Position numbers and translations under genes: made by a program. A model generated the notes under the pieces. The model was not told the DNA's origin. It did no database searches and was given only the letters and a program-made list of their open reading frames with translations. This document shows positions 7,993 through 16,533 of a stretch of 27,627 nucleotides of DNA, in pieces (the first letter of the stretch is position 1; each line of letters begins with the position of its first letter). This stretch comes from Acidobacteriaceae bacterium (GTDB lineage: Bacteria > Acidobacteriota > Terriglobia > Terriglobales > Acidobacteriaceae): positions 1-27,627 of the forward strand of contig PKXI01000324.1 in NCBI GenBank assembly GCA_003133425.1, read 5' to 3'.

Positions 7993-8048
7993 GTACGGGC
8001 TTCAGCCCGTACATAGACCCCGGGAAAATGGGTTGGGGCTTTAGCCCC
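7993..8048 (+). repeat. Two short GGCTTYAGCC-core hairpins
   Basis: GTACGGGCT (7993-8001) pairs with AGCCCGTAC (8004-8012), and GGGGCT (8035-8040) pairs with AGCCCC (8043-8048). Both share the core GGCTTYAGCC with a third hairpin at 11905-11924. They lie in the 244-base gap between the carbonic anhydrase and serine hydrolase genes; no promoter is evident there. Confidence 0.6.
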
Positions 8049-8106
8049 TGGGGGATGTGATTCATCTCCAAATCCTGCCCACAGCAATAGAAGAAAAGAG
8101 GTGCCC

Positions 8107-9519
8107 ATGACCCGCCTTCAAAACATTCTTGCTACTGTCTTTCTCTCCGCTCTGTTCACTGCAACGTCTGCCGCCCAATCCATCAACGCCATCGATCCCG
8201 CCCTCCGAGAAAGAATCGATCGCATCGCCCGCCAGGTCCTCGAGCAGACCGGCGTTCCTTCTGCCTCGGTTGCTGTCGTCCAGCACGGCAAGCTCGTCTA
8301 CACCCACGCCTACGGCAGCGCCCGCATGGCCACGGACAAAACACCCGCCATCCCCGCCACGCCGGAGATGCGCTACTCCATCGGCTCAATCTCCAAACAA
8401 TTCACCGCCACCGCGATCCTTCTGCTTCAGGAAGAGGGCAAGCTCTCTCTCGACGACCCCATCGGCAAGTACCTGCCCGGCCTCACCCGTGGCGACGAGG
8501 TCACCATCCGCCAAATCCTCTCCCACACATCCGGCTATCAGGACTACTGGCCCGAGGACTACGTGATGACAACCATGCTGCCCCCTGAAACCGCGCAGCA
8601 GATCATCGACACATGGGGCAGGAAGCCCCTCGACTTCGAGCCTGGAACACAATGGCAATACTCCAACACAAACTTCGTCATCGCCGGCGCTATCGTCGAG
8701 AAAGTTACCGGCGCGCCCTATTTTGACTTCCTCACGCACCGCATCTTCCGCCCCGTCGGCATGACCTCCGTTTGGAACTCCGACCAGGCCAAGCTCACCC
8801 AGGTCGACGCCACACCTTACTATCGCCACGCCGTCGGCCCCCTGCGCGTAGCTCCCAAGGAAGGCCTCGGCTGGATGTTCGCCGCAGGAGAGTTGGCCAT
8901 GACTGCCCACGATCTCGCGCTCTGGGATGTGAGCCTCCTCGCCCAGTCTGTCCTCAAGCCCGAGAGCTACAAGCAGATGTTTACCGAGGTCATGCTCAGG
9001 AACGGCCAGGGTACGCACTACGGCCTGGGCGTCGAAGTCCGCGACCGCGATGGCCACCGCTCCATTGAGCACGGCGGCGAGGTCTCCGGCTTCGTCTCTG
9101 ACAACGAAGTCCTCATCGACGACGGCGCCGCCGTAGCCGTGCTCACCAACCAGGACGCCGTCGGCGCAGCCAGCACCATCGCCCGCCTCGCCGCCCCCAT
9201 CGTCGCCGGCTACCCGCCAACTCCTGAAGAGCAGCAAGCCATTGATATTTTCCACGGTCTGCAGCAGGGCCGCATCGACCGTGTCCTCCTGGCCCCCAAC
9301 CTCAGCGATTACTTCACTGCCGAAGCAATCGCCGATTTCCAAAGCAGCCTTGCGCCTCTCGGCGAACCGCTCACCTTCCGCCAGACGCGCACTGCGCTCC
9401 GCGGCGGCATGACCTTCCGCTCCTTTGACATCATTTATCCCAGCAAGCACTTAACCCTGACTACATACACCTACCTCGACGGCAAACTGGAGCAATACCT
9501 GATCGCGCCCGCCGAGTAA
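8107..9519 (+). CDS. Secreted serine hydrolase, beta-lactamase/class C PBP family
   Basis: The 470-residue protein has a signal peptide (residues 1-23, ending SAAQS) and a Beta-lactamase (PF00144-type) domain of about 350 residues. The three active-site motifs are readable: SISK at 94-97 with the nucleophile Ser94 and Lys97, YSN at 185-187, and HGG at 322-324 in place of KTG. The family includes esterases, D-aminopeptidases, D,D-carboxypeptidases and true beta-lactamases; sequence alone does not separate them. About 100 extra residues follow the catalytic domain (from roughly 375), resembling the small accessory domain of many such proteins. Start 8107 is chosen because AGAGG lies 5 bases before it; a GTG at 8101 sits in that site. 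It likely acts in the periplasm. It is a single-gene unit, followed by repeats. Confidence 0.9.
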   Translation: MTRLQNILATVFLSALFTATSAAQSINAIDPALRERIDRIARQVLEQTGVPSASVAVVQHGKLVYTHAYGSARMATDKTPAIPATPEMRYSIGSISKQFTATAILLLQEEGKLSLDDPIGKYLPGLTRGDEVTIRQILSHTSGYQDYWPEDYVMTTMLPPETAQQIIDTWGRKPLDFEPGTQWQYSNTNFVIAGAIVEKVTGAPYFDFLTHRIFRPVGMTSVWNSDQAKLTQVDATPYYRHAVGPLRVAPKEGLGWMFAAGELAMTAHDLALWDVSLLAQSVLKPESYKQMFTEVMLRNGQGTHYGLGVEVRDRDGHRSIEHGGEVSGFVSDNEVLIDDGAAVAVLTNQDAVGAASTIARLAAPIVAGYPPTPEEQQAIDIFHGLQQGRIDRVLLAPNLSDYFTAEAIADFQSSLAPLGEPLTFRQTRTALRGGMTFRSFDIIYPSKHLTLTTYTYLDGKLEQYLIAPAE

Positions 9520-9533
9520 GTAAGGTTAAGATT

Positions 9534-9712
9534 TGTCATCCTGAGCTGAGCGCAGCGAAGCCGAAGGACCTGCGGTTGTTCTCCTGTCGTTACTTCCACA
9601 AAAGCTGGGTGCCCCATCCTTGCCGCAGCTTCATCGCGGCAAGGGTGGGACAACATGAACTTCACCCGGCGTCTTTTCTGTCCACTGTTCACTGCCCACT
9701 GTCCACTGCTCC
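9534..9712 (+). repeat. Composite repeat: TGTCATC unit, hairpin, 7-bp array
   Basis: Three parts follow each other: TGTCATCCTGAGCTGAGCGC at 9534 with the GAAGGACCTGCGG core; a 14-bp hairpin 9613-9626/9636-9649 (CCCATCCTTGCCGC with GCGGCAAGGGTGGG, T.G at 9617/9645); and four 7-bp units TCCACTG, TTCACTG, CCCACTG, TCCACTG at 9681-9708. This fills the 224-base gap before ffh. Confidence 0.7.
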
Positions 9713-9743
9713 ACACCGCCCTCGCGATACACTGAAATAGACC

Positions 9744-11138
9744 ATGTTTGAAAACCTCACAGACAAACTCCAGCGCGCTTTCAAATCCCTCCGCGGCCAG
9801 GGCACGCTCACTGAAGAAAACATCGCCGAAGCCCTGCGTGAAATCCGCGTAGCCCTGCTCGAAGCCGACGTCAACCTAAATGTCGTCACCGACCTCATCG
9901 AGCACATCCGCGTCAAGGCCGTCGGCACTGAAGTCCTCACTGCCCTTTCGCCCTCCGAGCAAGTCATCAAAATCGTTCGCGACGAGCTCATCACTCTCCT
10001 CGGCAAAGACACGGCGCGATTCAAATTCGCCTCGCAGCCGCCCACCGTCATCCTCATGGCCGGACTGCAGGGCTCCGGTAAAACCACCACCTCCGGTAAA
10101 CTCGCGGCATGGTTGAAGAAGGGCGGCCACCGCCCCATGCTGGTCTCGGTCGACGTCTACCGTCCCGCCGCCCGCGAGCAGCTCAAGGTTGTCGCCAAGT
10201 CCGTCGAAGTCCGCCTCTACGAGGGCGACCAGAAAGGCGAGCCTGCCAACTCGGCATTAGTCGAGCGTCTCGCCAAGGAAGCCCGCCGCGAAGCCGTCAT
10301 CATGGGCTGCGACACCCTCATCGTCGACACCGCCGGCCGCCTCCACATCGACCAGGACCTGATGACGGAGATGGAGCGCCTGAAGAAGCTCCTCAACCCG
10401 TCGGAGATCCTCTTCATCGCCGACGCCATGACTGGCCAGGACGCCGTAAACTCCGCGCAGGATTTTCATACTCGTCTTGGACTGACGGGCGTGGTCTTGA
10501 CGAAGATGGACGGCGACGCCCGCGGTGGCGCGGCGCTCTCCATTCGTCACGTCACCGGTCAGCCAATCAAGTTCCTCGGCGTTGGCGAAAAGCCCGATGC
10601 CTTCGAGCCCTTCCATCCCGATCGCATCGTCGGCCGCATCCTCGGCATGGGCGACATGATGTCGCTCATTGAAAAGGCCGAGTCCACACTCGACCGCAAA
10701 AAGTCAGAAGAGTTCGCCAAGAAAGCCCTGCTCGGCGACGGCTTCTCCTTAGAAGATTTCCGCGATCAGCTGCGCCAGATCAAGAAAATGGGCTCCATGG
10801 AGAGCATCCTCAAAATGCTCCCCTCCGTCGGCCCCTTCGCCGGCCTGCAGCAGGCCTCGCAAAACGTCGACGAAAAGCAGTTCACCCGCCTTGAAGCCAT
10901 CATCAACTCCATGACTCCCAAGGAGCGCCGCAACCACGAAATCATCTCCGGTACCCGCCGCAAACGCATCGCCGCCGGCAGTGGCACCACAGTGCAGGAC
11001 GTAAACCAGCTCCTACGCCAATACGCCCAGATGGCCAAAATGTTCAAGCAGATGGGCAAGGGCGGTCTCGCCGCAAAAATGATGCGCGGCGGAATGGGCG
11101 CCATGGGCATGGGCGCAAAACAACGCTTCGGGCGATAA
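9744..11138 (+). CDS. ffh: Ffh, signal recognition particle GTPase (SRP54)
   Basis: This 464-residue protein binds SRP RNA and signal sequences of nascent membrane and secreted proteins, and docks on FtsY at the membrane. The N domain (1-95) is followed by the GTPase domain: G1 GLQGSGKTTT (107-116), the SRP insertion with DVYRPAAREQL, G3 DTAGRLH, and G4 TKMDGDARGGAAL. The methionine-rich M domain fills about 300-464 and ends in a Gly/Met tail. Length is normal for bacterial Ffh. No Shine-Dalgarno site is obvious before the ATG. The usual neighbour rpsP is not downstream; a peroxiredoxin-like gene follows after 68 bases. Confidence 0.98.
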   Translation: MFENLTDKLQRAFKSLRGQGTLTEENIAEALREIRVALLEADVNLNVVTDLIEHIRVKAVGTEVLTALSPSEQVIKIVRDELITLLGKDTARFKFASQPPTVILMAGLQGSGKTTTSGKLAAWLKKGGHRPMLVSVDVYRPAAREQLKVVAKSVEVRLYEGDQKGEPANSALVERLAKEARREAVIMGCDTLIVDTAGRLHIDQDLMTEMERLKKLLNPSEILFIADAMTGQDAVNSAQDFHTRLGLTGVVLTKMDGDARGGAALSIRHVTGQPIKFLGVGEKPDAFEPFHPDRIVGRILGMGDMMSLIEKAESTLDRKKSEEFAKKALLGDGFSLEDFRDQLRQIKKMGSMESILKMLPSVGPFAGLQQASQNVDEKQFTRLEAIINSMTPKERRNHEIISGTRRKRIAAGSGTTVQDVNQLLRQYAQMAKMFKQMGKGGLAAKMMRGGMGAMGMGAKQRFGR

Positions 11139-11206
11139 TTCGGGCAATACGATTTGACGCAAGGGCCACACCACGAGCACAGTTATCAGCACTGGCGGAA
11201 TTCAAA

Positions 11207-11884
11207 ATGAGCCCGAACTGGCTTTCAATGACCGCACTTCAAGACCAACTCGACGAGATCACCGCCAATACCCGCCACCTGGTGCAGTCCGAGCGCCTGG
11301 CCGTCGGCGAGCGTGCCGTCGAAGAGCTCTTCGCCTCCGGCATTGAAGATCACATTCTCCCCGTCGGCGCCGTCGCCCCCGATTTCGAGCTCAACGACGC
11401 CACAGGCCGCTTGGTCCGCAGCCAGGACATGCTCGCCCTCGGCCCCATGGTCATCAAGTTCTTCCGCGGCCGCTGGTGCCCTTACTGCGTCACCGAGCTT
11501 GAAGCGTGGCGCGACCTCTACGGCACCCTTCGCGAGCGTGAAGGCCTCATGGTTGCCATCGGCCCGCAGACCGAGCGCCAGAGCGACTTCATGGCCGGCC
11601 AGCACGGTCTGCCCTTCCCCGTCCTCCACGACCCAGGCAACCAGCTCGCCGAAAAATTCGGTCTCGTCTACACCGTCCCCGAGTATCACCGCTCCTCCTA
11701 CCAATCCATCCTCGTCAACATCCCCTTCATCAACGGCGAACCGAGCTGGCGCCTGCCTGTCCCCGCCACCTACGTAATCGCAAAAGACCACAAAGTCCTC
11801 TTCGCCGAAGCCCACGCCGACTTCCGCGTCCGCCCCGAGCCCGAAGAAGCATTAGCCGCCGCCTTCGCCCACCACAGCCGCTAG
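11207..11884 (+). CDS. Peroxiredoxin-like protein, AhpC/TSA family
   Basis: This 225-residue cytoplasmic protein has a thioredoxin fold of the AhpC/TSA type beginning near residue 52 (VGAVAPDFELNDATGR). The active-site region reads FFRGRWCPYC, with Cys91 as probable peroxidatic cysteine and Cys94 forming a CxxC, as in the peroxiredoxin-like branch that differs from classical 2-Cys enzymes. An N-terminal helical extension of about 50 residues precedes the fold. It probably reduces hydroperoxides using thioredoxin; TrxB is encoded 1.8 kb away on the other strand, though not in the same unit. A GGCGGA stretch lies 7 bases before the ATG at 11207; an ATG at 11228 is an alternative. The substrate is not determined by the sequence. 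Confidence 0.88.
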   Translation: MSPNWLSMTALQDQLDEITANTRHLVQSERLAVGERAVEELFASGIEDHILPVGAVAPDFELNDATGRLVRSQDMLALGPMVIKFFRGRWCPYCVTELEAWRDLYGTLREREGLMVAIGPQTERQSDFMAGQHGLPFPVLHDPGNQLAEKFGLVYTVPEYHRSSYQSILVNIPFINGEPSWRLPVPATYVIAKDHKVLFAEAHADFRVRPEPEEALAAAFAHHSR

Positions 11885-11904
11885 TACAGCTCTTGTTTTG
11901 AAAG

Positions 11905-12015
11905 GGCGCGGCTTTAGCCGCGCCATTAAACTTCCCTTCCAAGTAAATGCTGTCATCCTGAGCGGAGCGCAGCGCAGTCGAAGGACCTGCGGTTGCTTTT
12001 GTTCTTGCTGTTGTA
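11905..12015 (+). repeat. Short hairpin plus TGTCATCCTGAGC repeat
   Basis: GGCGCGGCT (11905-11913) pairs with AGCCGCGCC (11916-11924); it could end the peroxiredoxin transcript, but no T-run follows. A TGTCATCCTGAGCGGAGCGC repeat begins at 11951 with the GAAGGACCTGCGGTTGC core. Together they fill the 160-base gap between the convergent genes. Confidence 0.6.
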
Positions 12016-12044
12016 ATTCATCAAATAGGTAACATTCTAACGAC

Positions 12045-12350
12045 TTACTTCATCAACACATTAACCTTCGCTTCTGCTTGCCCCAAACTAACTCCCCTCA
12101 ACAAAAACACCTTACTCCGCGATAACTCCCCACTTACTAACTCGACATGACTTTTGGACACACCAAACGTCTCCGCCAGAAAATTAATCAGCGCCGAGTT
12201 AGCACGACCTTCAATCGGCGGAGCCTGCACCGCAATCTTCAGTTGCGCCGCCGCTCCCTCGCCATAAACCCCACTGACCGACGTTCTCTTCGCCCCCGGC
12301 TGCGCACGAACCGCCAGCGTCACTCCGCCGCCCTGCGCACTGCGCAGCAT
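12045..12350 (-). CDS. yggU: DUF167/YggU family protein
   Basis: This protein of about 101 residues belongs to the small DUF167 (YggU) family of unknown biochemical role. Diagnostic stretches are VRAQPGAKRTSVSGV, IAVQAPPIEGRANSALINFLAE and HVELVSGELSRSKVFLLRG. The start at 12350 is chosen because GGGGGCGGAG lies directly before it and it follows the yggS stop by 13 bases. Upstream starts would lie inside yggS and add non-homologous residues. The yggS-yggT-yggU neighbourhood is common in bacteria; here yggT is missing and yggU follows yggS directly, probably as one transcript. Confidence 0.9.
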   Translation of the reverse strand: MLRSAQGGGVTLAVRAQPGAKRTSVSGVYGEGAAAQLKIAVQAPPIEGRANSALINFLAETFGVSKSHVELVSGELSRSKVFLLRGVSLGQAEAKVNVLMK

Positions 12351-12363
12351 CACTCCGCCCCCG

Positions 12364-13101
12364 TCATGACTCGTCTCCAGTCCACGGCGCGCGCTTTCCA
12401 AACAGCGCTGTCCCGATGCGAATCCGCGTCGCACCTTCCGCAATCGCCACCGCAAAGTCCCCACTCATCCCCATCGACAACACATCCAGCTTCAATCGCG
12501 AATGCGCCGCAGCCCACCGATCGCGCCACTCCCGCAAACTACGGAAGCAATCCCGCGTAACTTCCTCCGCCACGCCCCACGGCGCAATCGTCATCAGTCC
12601 CTGCGTCTCCAAATGCTCCAAATCCGGCAGCCGCTCCAACAGCCTCGCCGCCTCGTCAGACTCCGGATCCAGCCCCGCCTTCGTCTCCTCCGGACTCAGC
12701 TTCACCTCAATCAACACCGGCAGCCGCTTCCCCAATTTCCCCGCGGCCTCATTCAACCTTTCCGCCAGCCGCAAAGAATCAACCGAGTCGATCGCATCAA
12801 ACAACTCCACCGCACGCGCCGCCTTGTTCGATTGCAAATGCCCAATCAGATGCATGCGCAGATCTTCCTTCCCGCATGCCGATCGAAGGGCCGCCGCATT
12901 CGTCGCTTTCGAAGCAAACTCCTGGACCCGGTTCTCGCCAAACAGCCGCAGCCCCAGCCCCGCGGCCTCCGCAATCGTCTCCGCCGGATACGTCTTCGAC
13001 ACGGCCATCAGTTCCACCTCGCCGCGTCCTCGTCCCGCCGCCCGGCAAGCCTGCCCAATAGTCTCTTCCAGCTTTTCCAGATTCTCGGCAAGCGCCGTCA
13101 T
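12364..13101 (-). CDS. yggS: YggS, pyridoxal phosphate homeostasis protein (PLPBP)
   Basis: This protein of about 245 residues has the alanine-racemase-like TIM barrel of the PLPBP family. It carries PLP as a Schiff base without known enzymatic activity and keeps vitamin B6 and amino-acid pools balanced. The PLP lysine is Lys36 in LMAVSKTYP. FGENRVQEF (about 55-63), MHLIGHLQSNK, a SVDS motif and the phosphate-binding LSMGMSGDFAVAIAEGATRIRIGTALFG complete the pattern. Start 13101 is preferred: AGGAG lies 4 bases upstream. A start at 13122 is possible. It begins 79 bases from the divergent DUF486 gene and is followed 13 bases downstream by yggU. Confidence 0.95.
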   Translation of the reverse strand: MTALAENLEKLEETIGQACRAAGRGRGEVELMAVSKTYPAETIAEAAGLGLRLFGENRVQEFASKATNAAALRSACGKEDLRMHLIGHLQSNKAARAVELFDAIDSVDSLRLAERLNEAAGKLGKRLPVLIEVKLSPEETKAGLDPESDEAARLLERLPDLEHLETQGLMTIAPWGVAEEVTRDCFRSLREWRDRWAAAHSRLKLDVLSMGMSGDFAVAIAEGATRIRIGTALFGKRAPWTGDES

Positions 13102-13180
13102 TGTTCTCCTGCTCTCATCCATCGTGTCCACACTGCATTCGCGTAACTTGACCACAACAGCGTGCATCTAAACTAGAACT

Positions 13181-13510
13181 ATGTGGACAGTAATCCTTCT
13201 CACCATCTCCAACATCTTCATGACCGTTGCCTGGTACGGTCATCTCCGCTTTCGCCACGAGGCGCTGTGGAAGGTCGTCCTTGTAAGTTGGTCAATTGCC
13301 TTCTTCGAGTACTGCTTCCAGGTCCCGGCCAACCGCATCGGAGCAGACCGCTTCTCACCCGTCCAGCTCAAGGTCATTCAGGAAGTCATCACCCTGATCG
13401 TCTTCGGCGTCTTCGTCACCTATTACTTCGGCGAGCATCTGCGCTGGAACCACGCCGTCTCCGGACTCTTCCTCGTGGGAGCGGTCTTCTTCGCCTTCCA
13501 CAATTTCTAA
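13181..13510 (+). CDS. DUF486 family small membrane protein
   Basis: The 109-residue protein is almost entirely hydrophobic, with four predicted membrane helices (about 2-20, 27-45, 64-82 and 88-107). It matches the DUF486 family, small DMT-like membrane proteins: note NIFMTVAWYGHL, SWSIAFFEYCFQVPANRIG, FSPVQLKVIQEVITL and the C-terminal FLVGAVFFAFHNF. No substrate or role is established; similarity to small multidrug-resistance proteins suggests transport but is not evidence of it. It is divergent from yggS and convergent with trxB. Confidence 0.9.
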   Translation: MWTVILLTISNIFMTVAWYGHLRFRHEALWKVVLVSWSIAFFEYCFQVPANRIGADRFSPVQLKVIQEVITLIVFGVFVTYYFGEHLRWNHAVSGLFLVGAVFFAFHNF

Positions 13511-13674
13511 TCTGGATTCGAGGGCGTAGTCGTCATGCGCGAGCGCGCGTTTTCCGGCCGGCCGACTACGGGCACGTGCTCCGCCGCCACCCCCAGCCCG
13601 AAGCGCGGCATGTTCGCGTAGATCGATTCATACTGCCCCGGCGCCACCGAGTACGTCTCAGTGCCCGTGCTCAT
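13507..13674 (-). CDS. Possible 55-residue protein coupled to trxB
   Basis: An open frame begins 17 bases before the trxB stop and runs to 13507, overlapping the DUF486 stop by four bases. GGAGAAG lies about 8 bases before its ATG. The product (starts MSTGTETYSVAPGQYESIY) is not low-complexity and its codons end mostly in G or C, as in true genes here. I recognise no family. Overlap with trxB would permit translational coupling. It could equally be a chance frame in GC-rich DNA. Confidence 0.35.
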   Translation of the reverse strand: MSTGTETYSVAPGQYESIYANMPRFGLGVAAEHVPVVGRPENARSRMTTTPSNPD

Positions 13675-14605
13675 CGAGAAACTTCTCCGCCTCGAGCGCC
13701 GCCATGCACCCCGACCCCGCTGCCGTAATCGCCTGCCGGTAGCGCCGGTCCTGTACGTCTCCGCACGCATACACTCCAGGAATCACCTGCCCGTTGTGCG
13801 TCGTCAACACGTTGCTCGATGTCTTGATGTAGCCGTCCTCATCCAGGTCCATCTGTCCGACCAGCATCTTTGTATTCGGCACGTGTCCGATGCCAAGAAA
13901 CAGCCCCTTGATCGCCAACTCATCCGCCACGCCCGTCTTCACATCCTTGAGTTTGAGCCCCTTCACGTCCTTCTCTTCCACGCCCAGCACCTCTTCCACC
14001 ACCGTGTTGGTGCGCAATTCGATATTCGGATGCGCGATCGCGCGATCAAGCATGATCTTCGAAGCGCGGAATTGTTCGCGCCGGTGCAGCAGCGTGACCT
14101 TGCTGGCAAAGCGGGTCAGAAATAGCGCTTCTTCCATTGCCGAGTCGCCGCCGCCCACGACTGCAATATCCTGGTCACGGAAGAAGGATCCATCGCACGT
14201 AGCGCAGCTTGAAACTCCGTGCCCAATCAGCGCCTGCTCGCTCGGCAATCCCAGCCACCGCGCGCTCGCACCCGACGCCACAATCAGCGTGCGTGTATGA
14301 ATCTCGCCCGTCGAAGTGATCAGCTTGATCGGCCGCGTCCCCAGTTCGACCTTGTTCAGGAGTGCATGCTGAAACGTCGCACCAAACCGCTCCGCCTGCT
14401 TCTTCATGTTTTCGATCAGGTCCGGCCCCTGAATTCCATCCGGCCAGCCTGGAAAGTTCTCCACCATCGTGGTAATCGAAAGCTGTCCCCCTGGCTCGTG
14501 ACCCTCCAGAACCAGCGGTTTCAGTCCAGCGCGTGCGGTGTAAATGGCCGCCGTAAGCCCGGCGCAGCCCGAGCCAAGAATTACTGTGTCATGCGTTTCA
14601 GTCAT
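13658..14605 (-). CDS. trxB: Thioredoxin reductase
   Basis: This roughly 315-residue flavoenzyme passes electrons from NADPH through FAD and a redox disulfide to thioredoxin in the cytoplasm. The FAD motif GSGCAG is at 11-16, the redox pair Cys134/Cys137 in SCATCDGSFF, the NADPH motif VVGGGDSAMEEA follows near 153-164, and the C-terminal FAD motif GVYACGDVQDRRYRQAITAAGSG closes the fold. Length is that of the low-molecular-weight type. Start 14605 is chosen because GAGGTGGG lies 7 bases before it; a GTG at 14617 is part of that ribosome site. The nearby peroxiredoxin-like protein could be a downstream electron acceptor through thioredoxin. No trxA is in the window. Confidence 0.97.
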   Translation of the reverse strand: MTETHDTVILGSGCAGLTAAIYTARAGLKPLVLEGHEPGGQLSITTMVENFPGWPDGIQGPDLIENMKKQAERFGATFQHALLNKVELGTRPIKLITSTGEIHTRTLIVASGASARWLGLPSEQALIGHGVSSCATCDGSFFRDQDIAVVGGGDSAMEEALFLTRFASKVTLLHRREQFRASKIMLDRAIAHPNIELRTNTVVEEVLGVEEKDVKGLKLKDVKTGVADELAIKGLFLGIGHVPNTKMLVGQMDLDEDGYIKTSSNVLTTHNGQVIPGVYACGDVQDRRYRQAITAAGSGCMAALEAEKFLDEHGH

Positions 14606-14666
14606 AAGGTTTCCCACCTCGATTTTAGATGCTTCCGCCCGCCCGCCGACTCACACCGGCCCCGAC

Positions 14667-16109
14667 TCACACCAGCGCCGCACTCATCAGCCCAGGCCGT
14701 TCTTTCACCAGCTTCACCACCATCTCCCCAAACAGCGTATTCGCCCACGCAAACCACGGCCGCGTAAACTTCCCCGCGTTGTCCTTGTCGAACGACTCGT
14801 GCATAAACCCGGTGCCTGCCGTCGTATCCCGCAGCCAGCGCAGGCACTGGCCTATCTCCCGCTCATCGGTCGAAGTCAATGCCCGGTACATAATCGACAT
14901 CGGCCACACCATATTCAAGCCCTCGTGCGGCCCGCCCACGCCTTCCGCAGCCCTGCCGCGGAAGAAATACGGATTCGACTCGCTCAGCACAAACTCCCGC
15001 GTCCGCCTGTACTGCGCATCCTCCAGTCCGCAGCAGCCCAAGTAGGGCAGGCTCAGCAGTCCAGGCGCATTGGCATCGTCCATCATCAGCGCATTGCCAT
15101 ATCCGTCCACTTCATACGCCCATATCTCTCCGAACTTTGCGTGGTGCACTCTCCCGTGCATTTCCAGTGCGCGCTCCACCTCCGCAGCCAGTTCCTCAGC
15201 AGCAGCCGCCAGCTTCCTGTCGCTGGCCACATGCGTCGCCAACTCCGCCAACTGCCGCAACGCCAACACGGCAAAAAGATTCGCCGGCACAAACAGCGGA
15301 TAAATGCAGGCATCGTCCGACGGCCTGAACATCGAGAAGATCATCCCCACCGGCCGCGCCGGATTCCCAAATCCCCCCAACGCTACCGTGTCGTAGGGCA
15401 CCTGAGTCCTCCGCTCAAACGAATATGGCCCCTTGCCCTCTTTGCGCTGCTGAGCGCGAAACGTCTTCACAATTGTCCACGCCGCTTCCTTCCATTGCCC
15501 GTCAAACGGCAGCGTGTCCCCCGTCGCCGTCCAGTAGCCATGCGCCAGCCGTATCGTATAGCAGAGCGAATCCACCTCCCACTTTCGTTCGCCCACCCCA
15601 CGGGTATTCGTGGTCTTGTCCTTCTCCGCCCAGCTCAGCGCAGCGTCGTCCGGATCGTGCATGAACGCATTCGCATACGGGTCCAGCAGGATCATCCTTG
15701 CCTGCCGCCGAATCACCCCCTCCAGCAACTCGCGCAGCCGAGAATCCTCTTTGGCCAGCGCCAGGTATGGCCACACCTGTGCCGACGAGTCCCGCAGCCA
15801 CATCGCATCAATATCGCCCGTCACCACATACGTGTCCGGCTTGTCCTGATAAGTGCCCGGATAGACCGTCGTGTCCAGCGTATTTGGAAAGCAGTTCTCG
15901 AAGATCGTCGCCAGCGCCCGATCGCCAATCTCCCGCTGTACTTTGGGGATGAGCGCATCCACGGCCGCACTCGAAAAATGCCGCGCGCCCTTGCCCGGTC
16001 TCCCATGCGGCAAATCCAACTTCGGCGCTACCGCTGCCCAGCCGCCCTGGGCTGCCACCAGCGTCGCTCCTGCTCCCATCAGCCAGTTCCGCCTGCTTAT
16101 CCCGCCCAT
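14667..16109 (-). CDS. GH125 exo-alpha-1,6-mannosidase, Tat-exported
   Basis: The 480-residue protein belongs to glycoside hydrolase family 125 (formerly DUF1237), metal-independent exo-alpha-1,6-mannosidases with an (alpha/alpha)6 barrel. Typical blocks are [20 protein letters not shown] (about 92-111), DPYANAFM, the [20 protein letters not shown] segment, [23 protein letters not shown] and [27 protein letters not shown]. The N-terminus [21 protein letters not shown] resembles a Tat signal (twin Arg, then a hydrophobic run), so the enzyme likely acts in the periplasm on mannose-containing glycans. No other mannan genes lie beside it. GAGGGAG lies about 12 bases before the ATG, a long spacing. 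A nested palindrome starts 26 bases upstream of the gene. Confidence 0.93.
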   Translation of the reverse strand: MGGISRRNWLMGAGATLVAAQGGWAAVAPKLDLPHGRPGKGARHFSSAAVDALIPKVQREIGDRALATIFENCFPNTLDTTVYPGTYQDKPDTYVVTGDIDAMWLRDSSAQVWPYLALAKEDSRLRELLEGVIRRQARMILLDPYANAFMHDPDDAALSWAEKDKTTNTRGVGERKWEVDSLCYTIRLAHGYWTATGDTLPFDGQWKEAAWTIVKTFRAQQRKEGKGPYSFERRTQVPYDTVALGGFGNPARPVGMIFSMFRPSDDACIYPLFVPANLFAVLALRQLAELATHVASDRKLAAAAEELAAEVERALEMHGRVHHAKFGEIWAYEVDGYGNALMMDDANAPGLLSLPYLGCCGLEDAQYRRTREFVLSESNPYFFRGRAAEGVGGPHEGLNMVWPMSIMYRALTSTDEREIGQCLRWLRDTTAGTGFMHESFDKDNAGKFTRPWFAWANTLFGEMVVKLVKERPGLMSAALV

Positions 16110-16134
16110 CGCACACGTACTCCCTCGCCGTTAC

Positions 16135-16244
16135 AGCGGTTTCGATTCTGCTCTTTACAGAAACGTAGACTCCAAGTGACATTTTCCTCAAGAAAATGCC
16201 ACCTCGCATGATCTTCAGATGGCAACACGTGAATCGAAACCGCT
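16135..16244. repeat. Nested palindromic element, copy B
   Basis: The outer arms AGCGGTTTCGATTC (16135-16148) and GAATCGAAACCGCT (16231-16244) pair perfectly over 14 bp. The inner stem GTGACATTTTC (16176-16186) pairs with GAAAATGCCAC (16192-16202) except for one position, around the loop CTCAA. Lengths, the loop and the flanks (GTTAYAGC left, GCTCTAR right) match copy A at 6636-6746, but the arm sequences differ in a compensating way. It lies between the GH125 gene and a small + gene. Confidence 0.8.
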
Positions 16245-16288
16245 CTAAAACTCAGCAGCGACCATCGTTCTTCTCTATCATGTCACTT

Positions 16289-16489
16289 ATGGCGAATCTG
16301 ACTCTTATCTACGGACTCCGGCTGCTCCCCGAGGGCGAGGTTACCGAAATCAAGGACGCGACCCTCACGCTAGCCAACGGCCACGAGGCACACGTCACCA
16401 TGCACTCCATCGAGGGCTCGCGCCAGGAGATTGAAACCCAGCTCAAACGCAGCCTCGACGCATTCTTCGACTTCTATCCGGAGATCTGA
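16289..16489 (+). CDS. Small conserved-looking hypothetical protein
   Basis: The 66-residue product (starts MANLTLIYGLRLLPEGEV) has alternating polar and hydrophobic residues typical of a small beta fold, then a helix, and ends DAFFDFYPEI. I do not recognise a family. The start at 16289 or 16280 is uncertain since no ribosome site is clear; the frame stays open upstream through the palindrome to 16196, but that part is unlikely to be coding. Codon third positions are mostly C/G as in neighbours. Confidence 0.5.
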   Translation: MANLTLIYGLRLLPEGEVTEIKDATLTLANGHEAHVTMHSIEGSRQEIETQLKRSLDAFFDFYPEI

Positions 16490-16533
16490 CTCCGGCCACC
16501 GGAATGCCGCCGCCTACACCCGCCGGCTCCCTG

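Noticed and set aside
14544..16211. 555-codon open frame antisense to the GH125 gene
   Set aside because: Same cause; the product is Arg/Pro/His-rich with no recognisable domain, and the opposite strand encodes a full GH125 protein.
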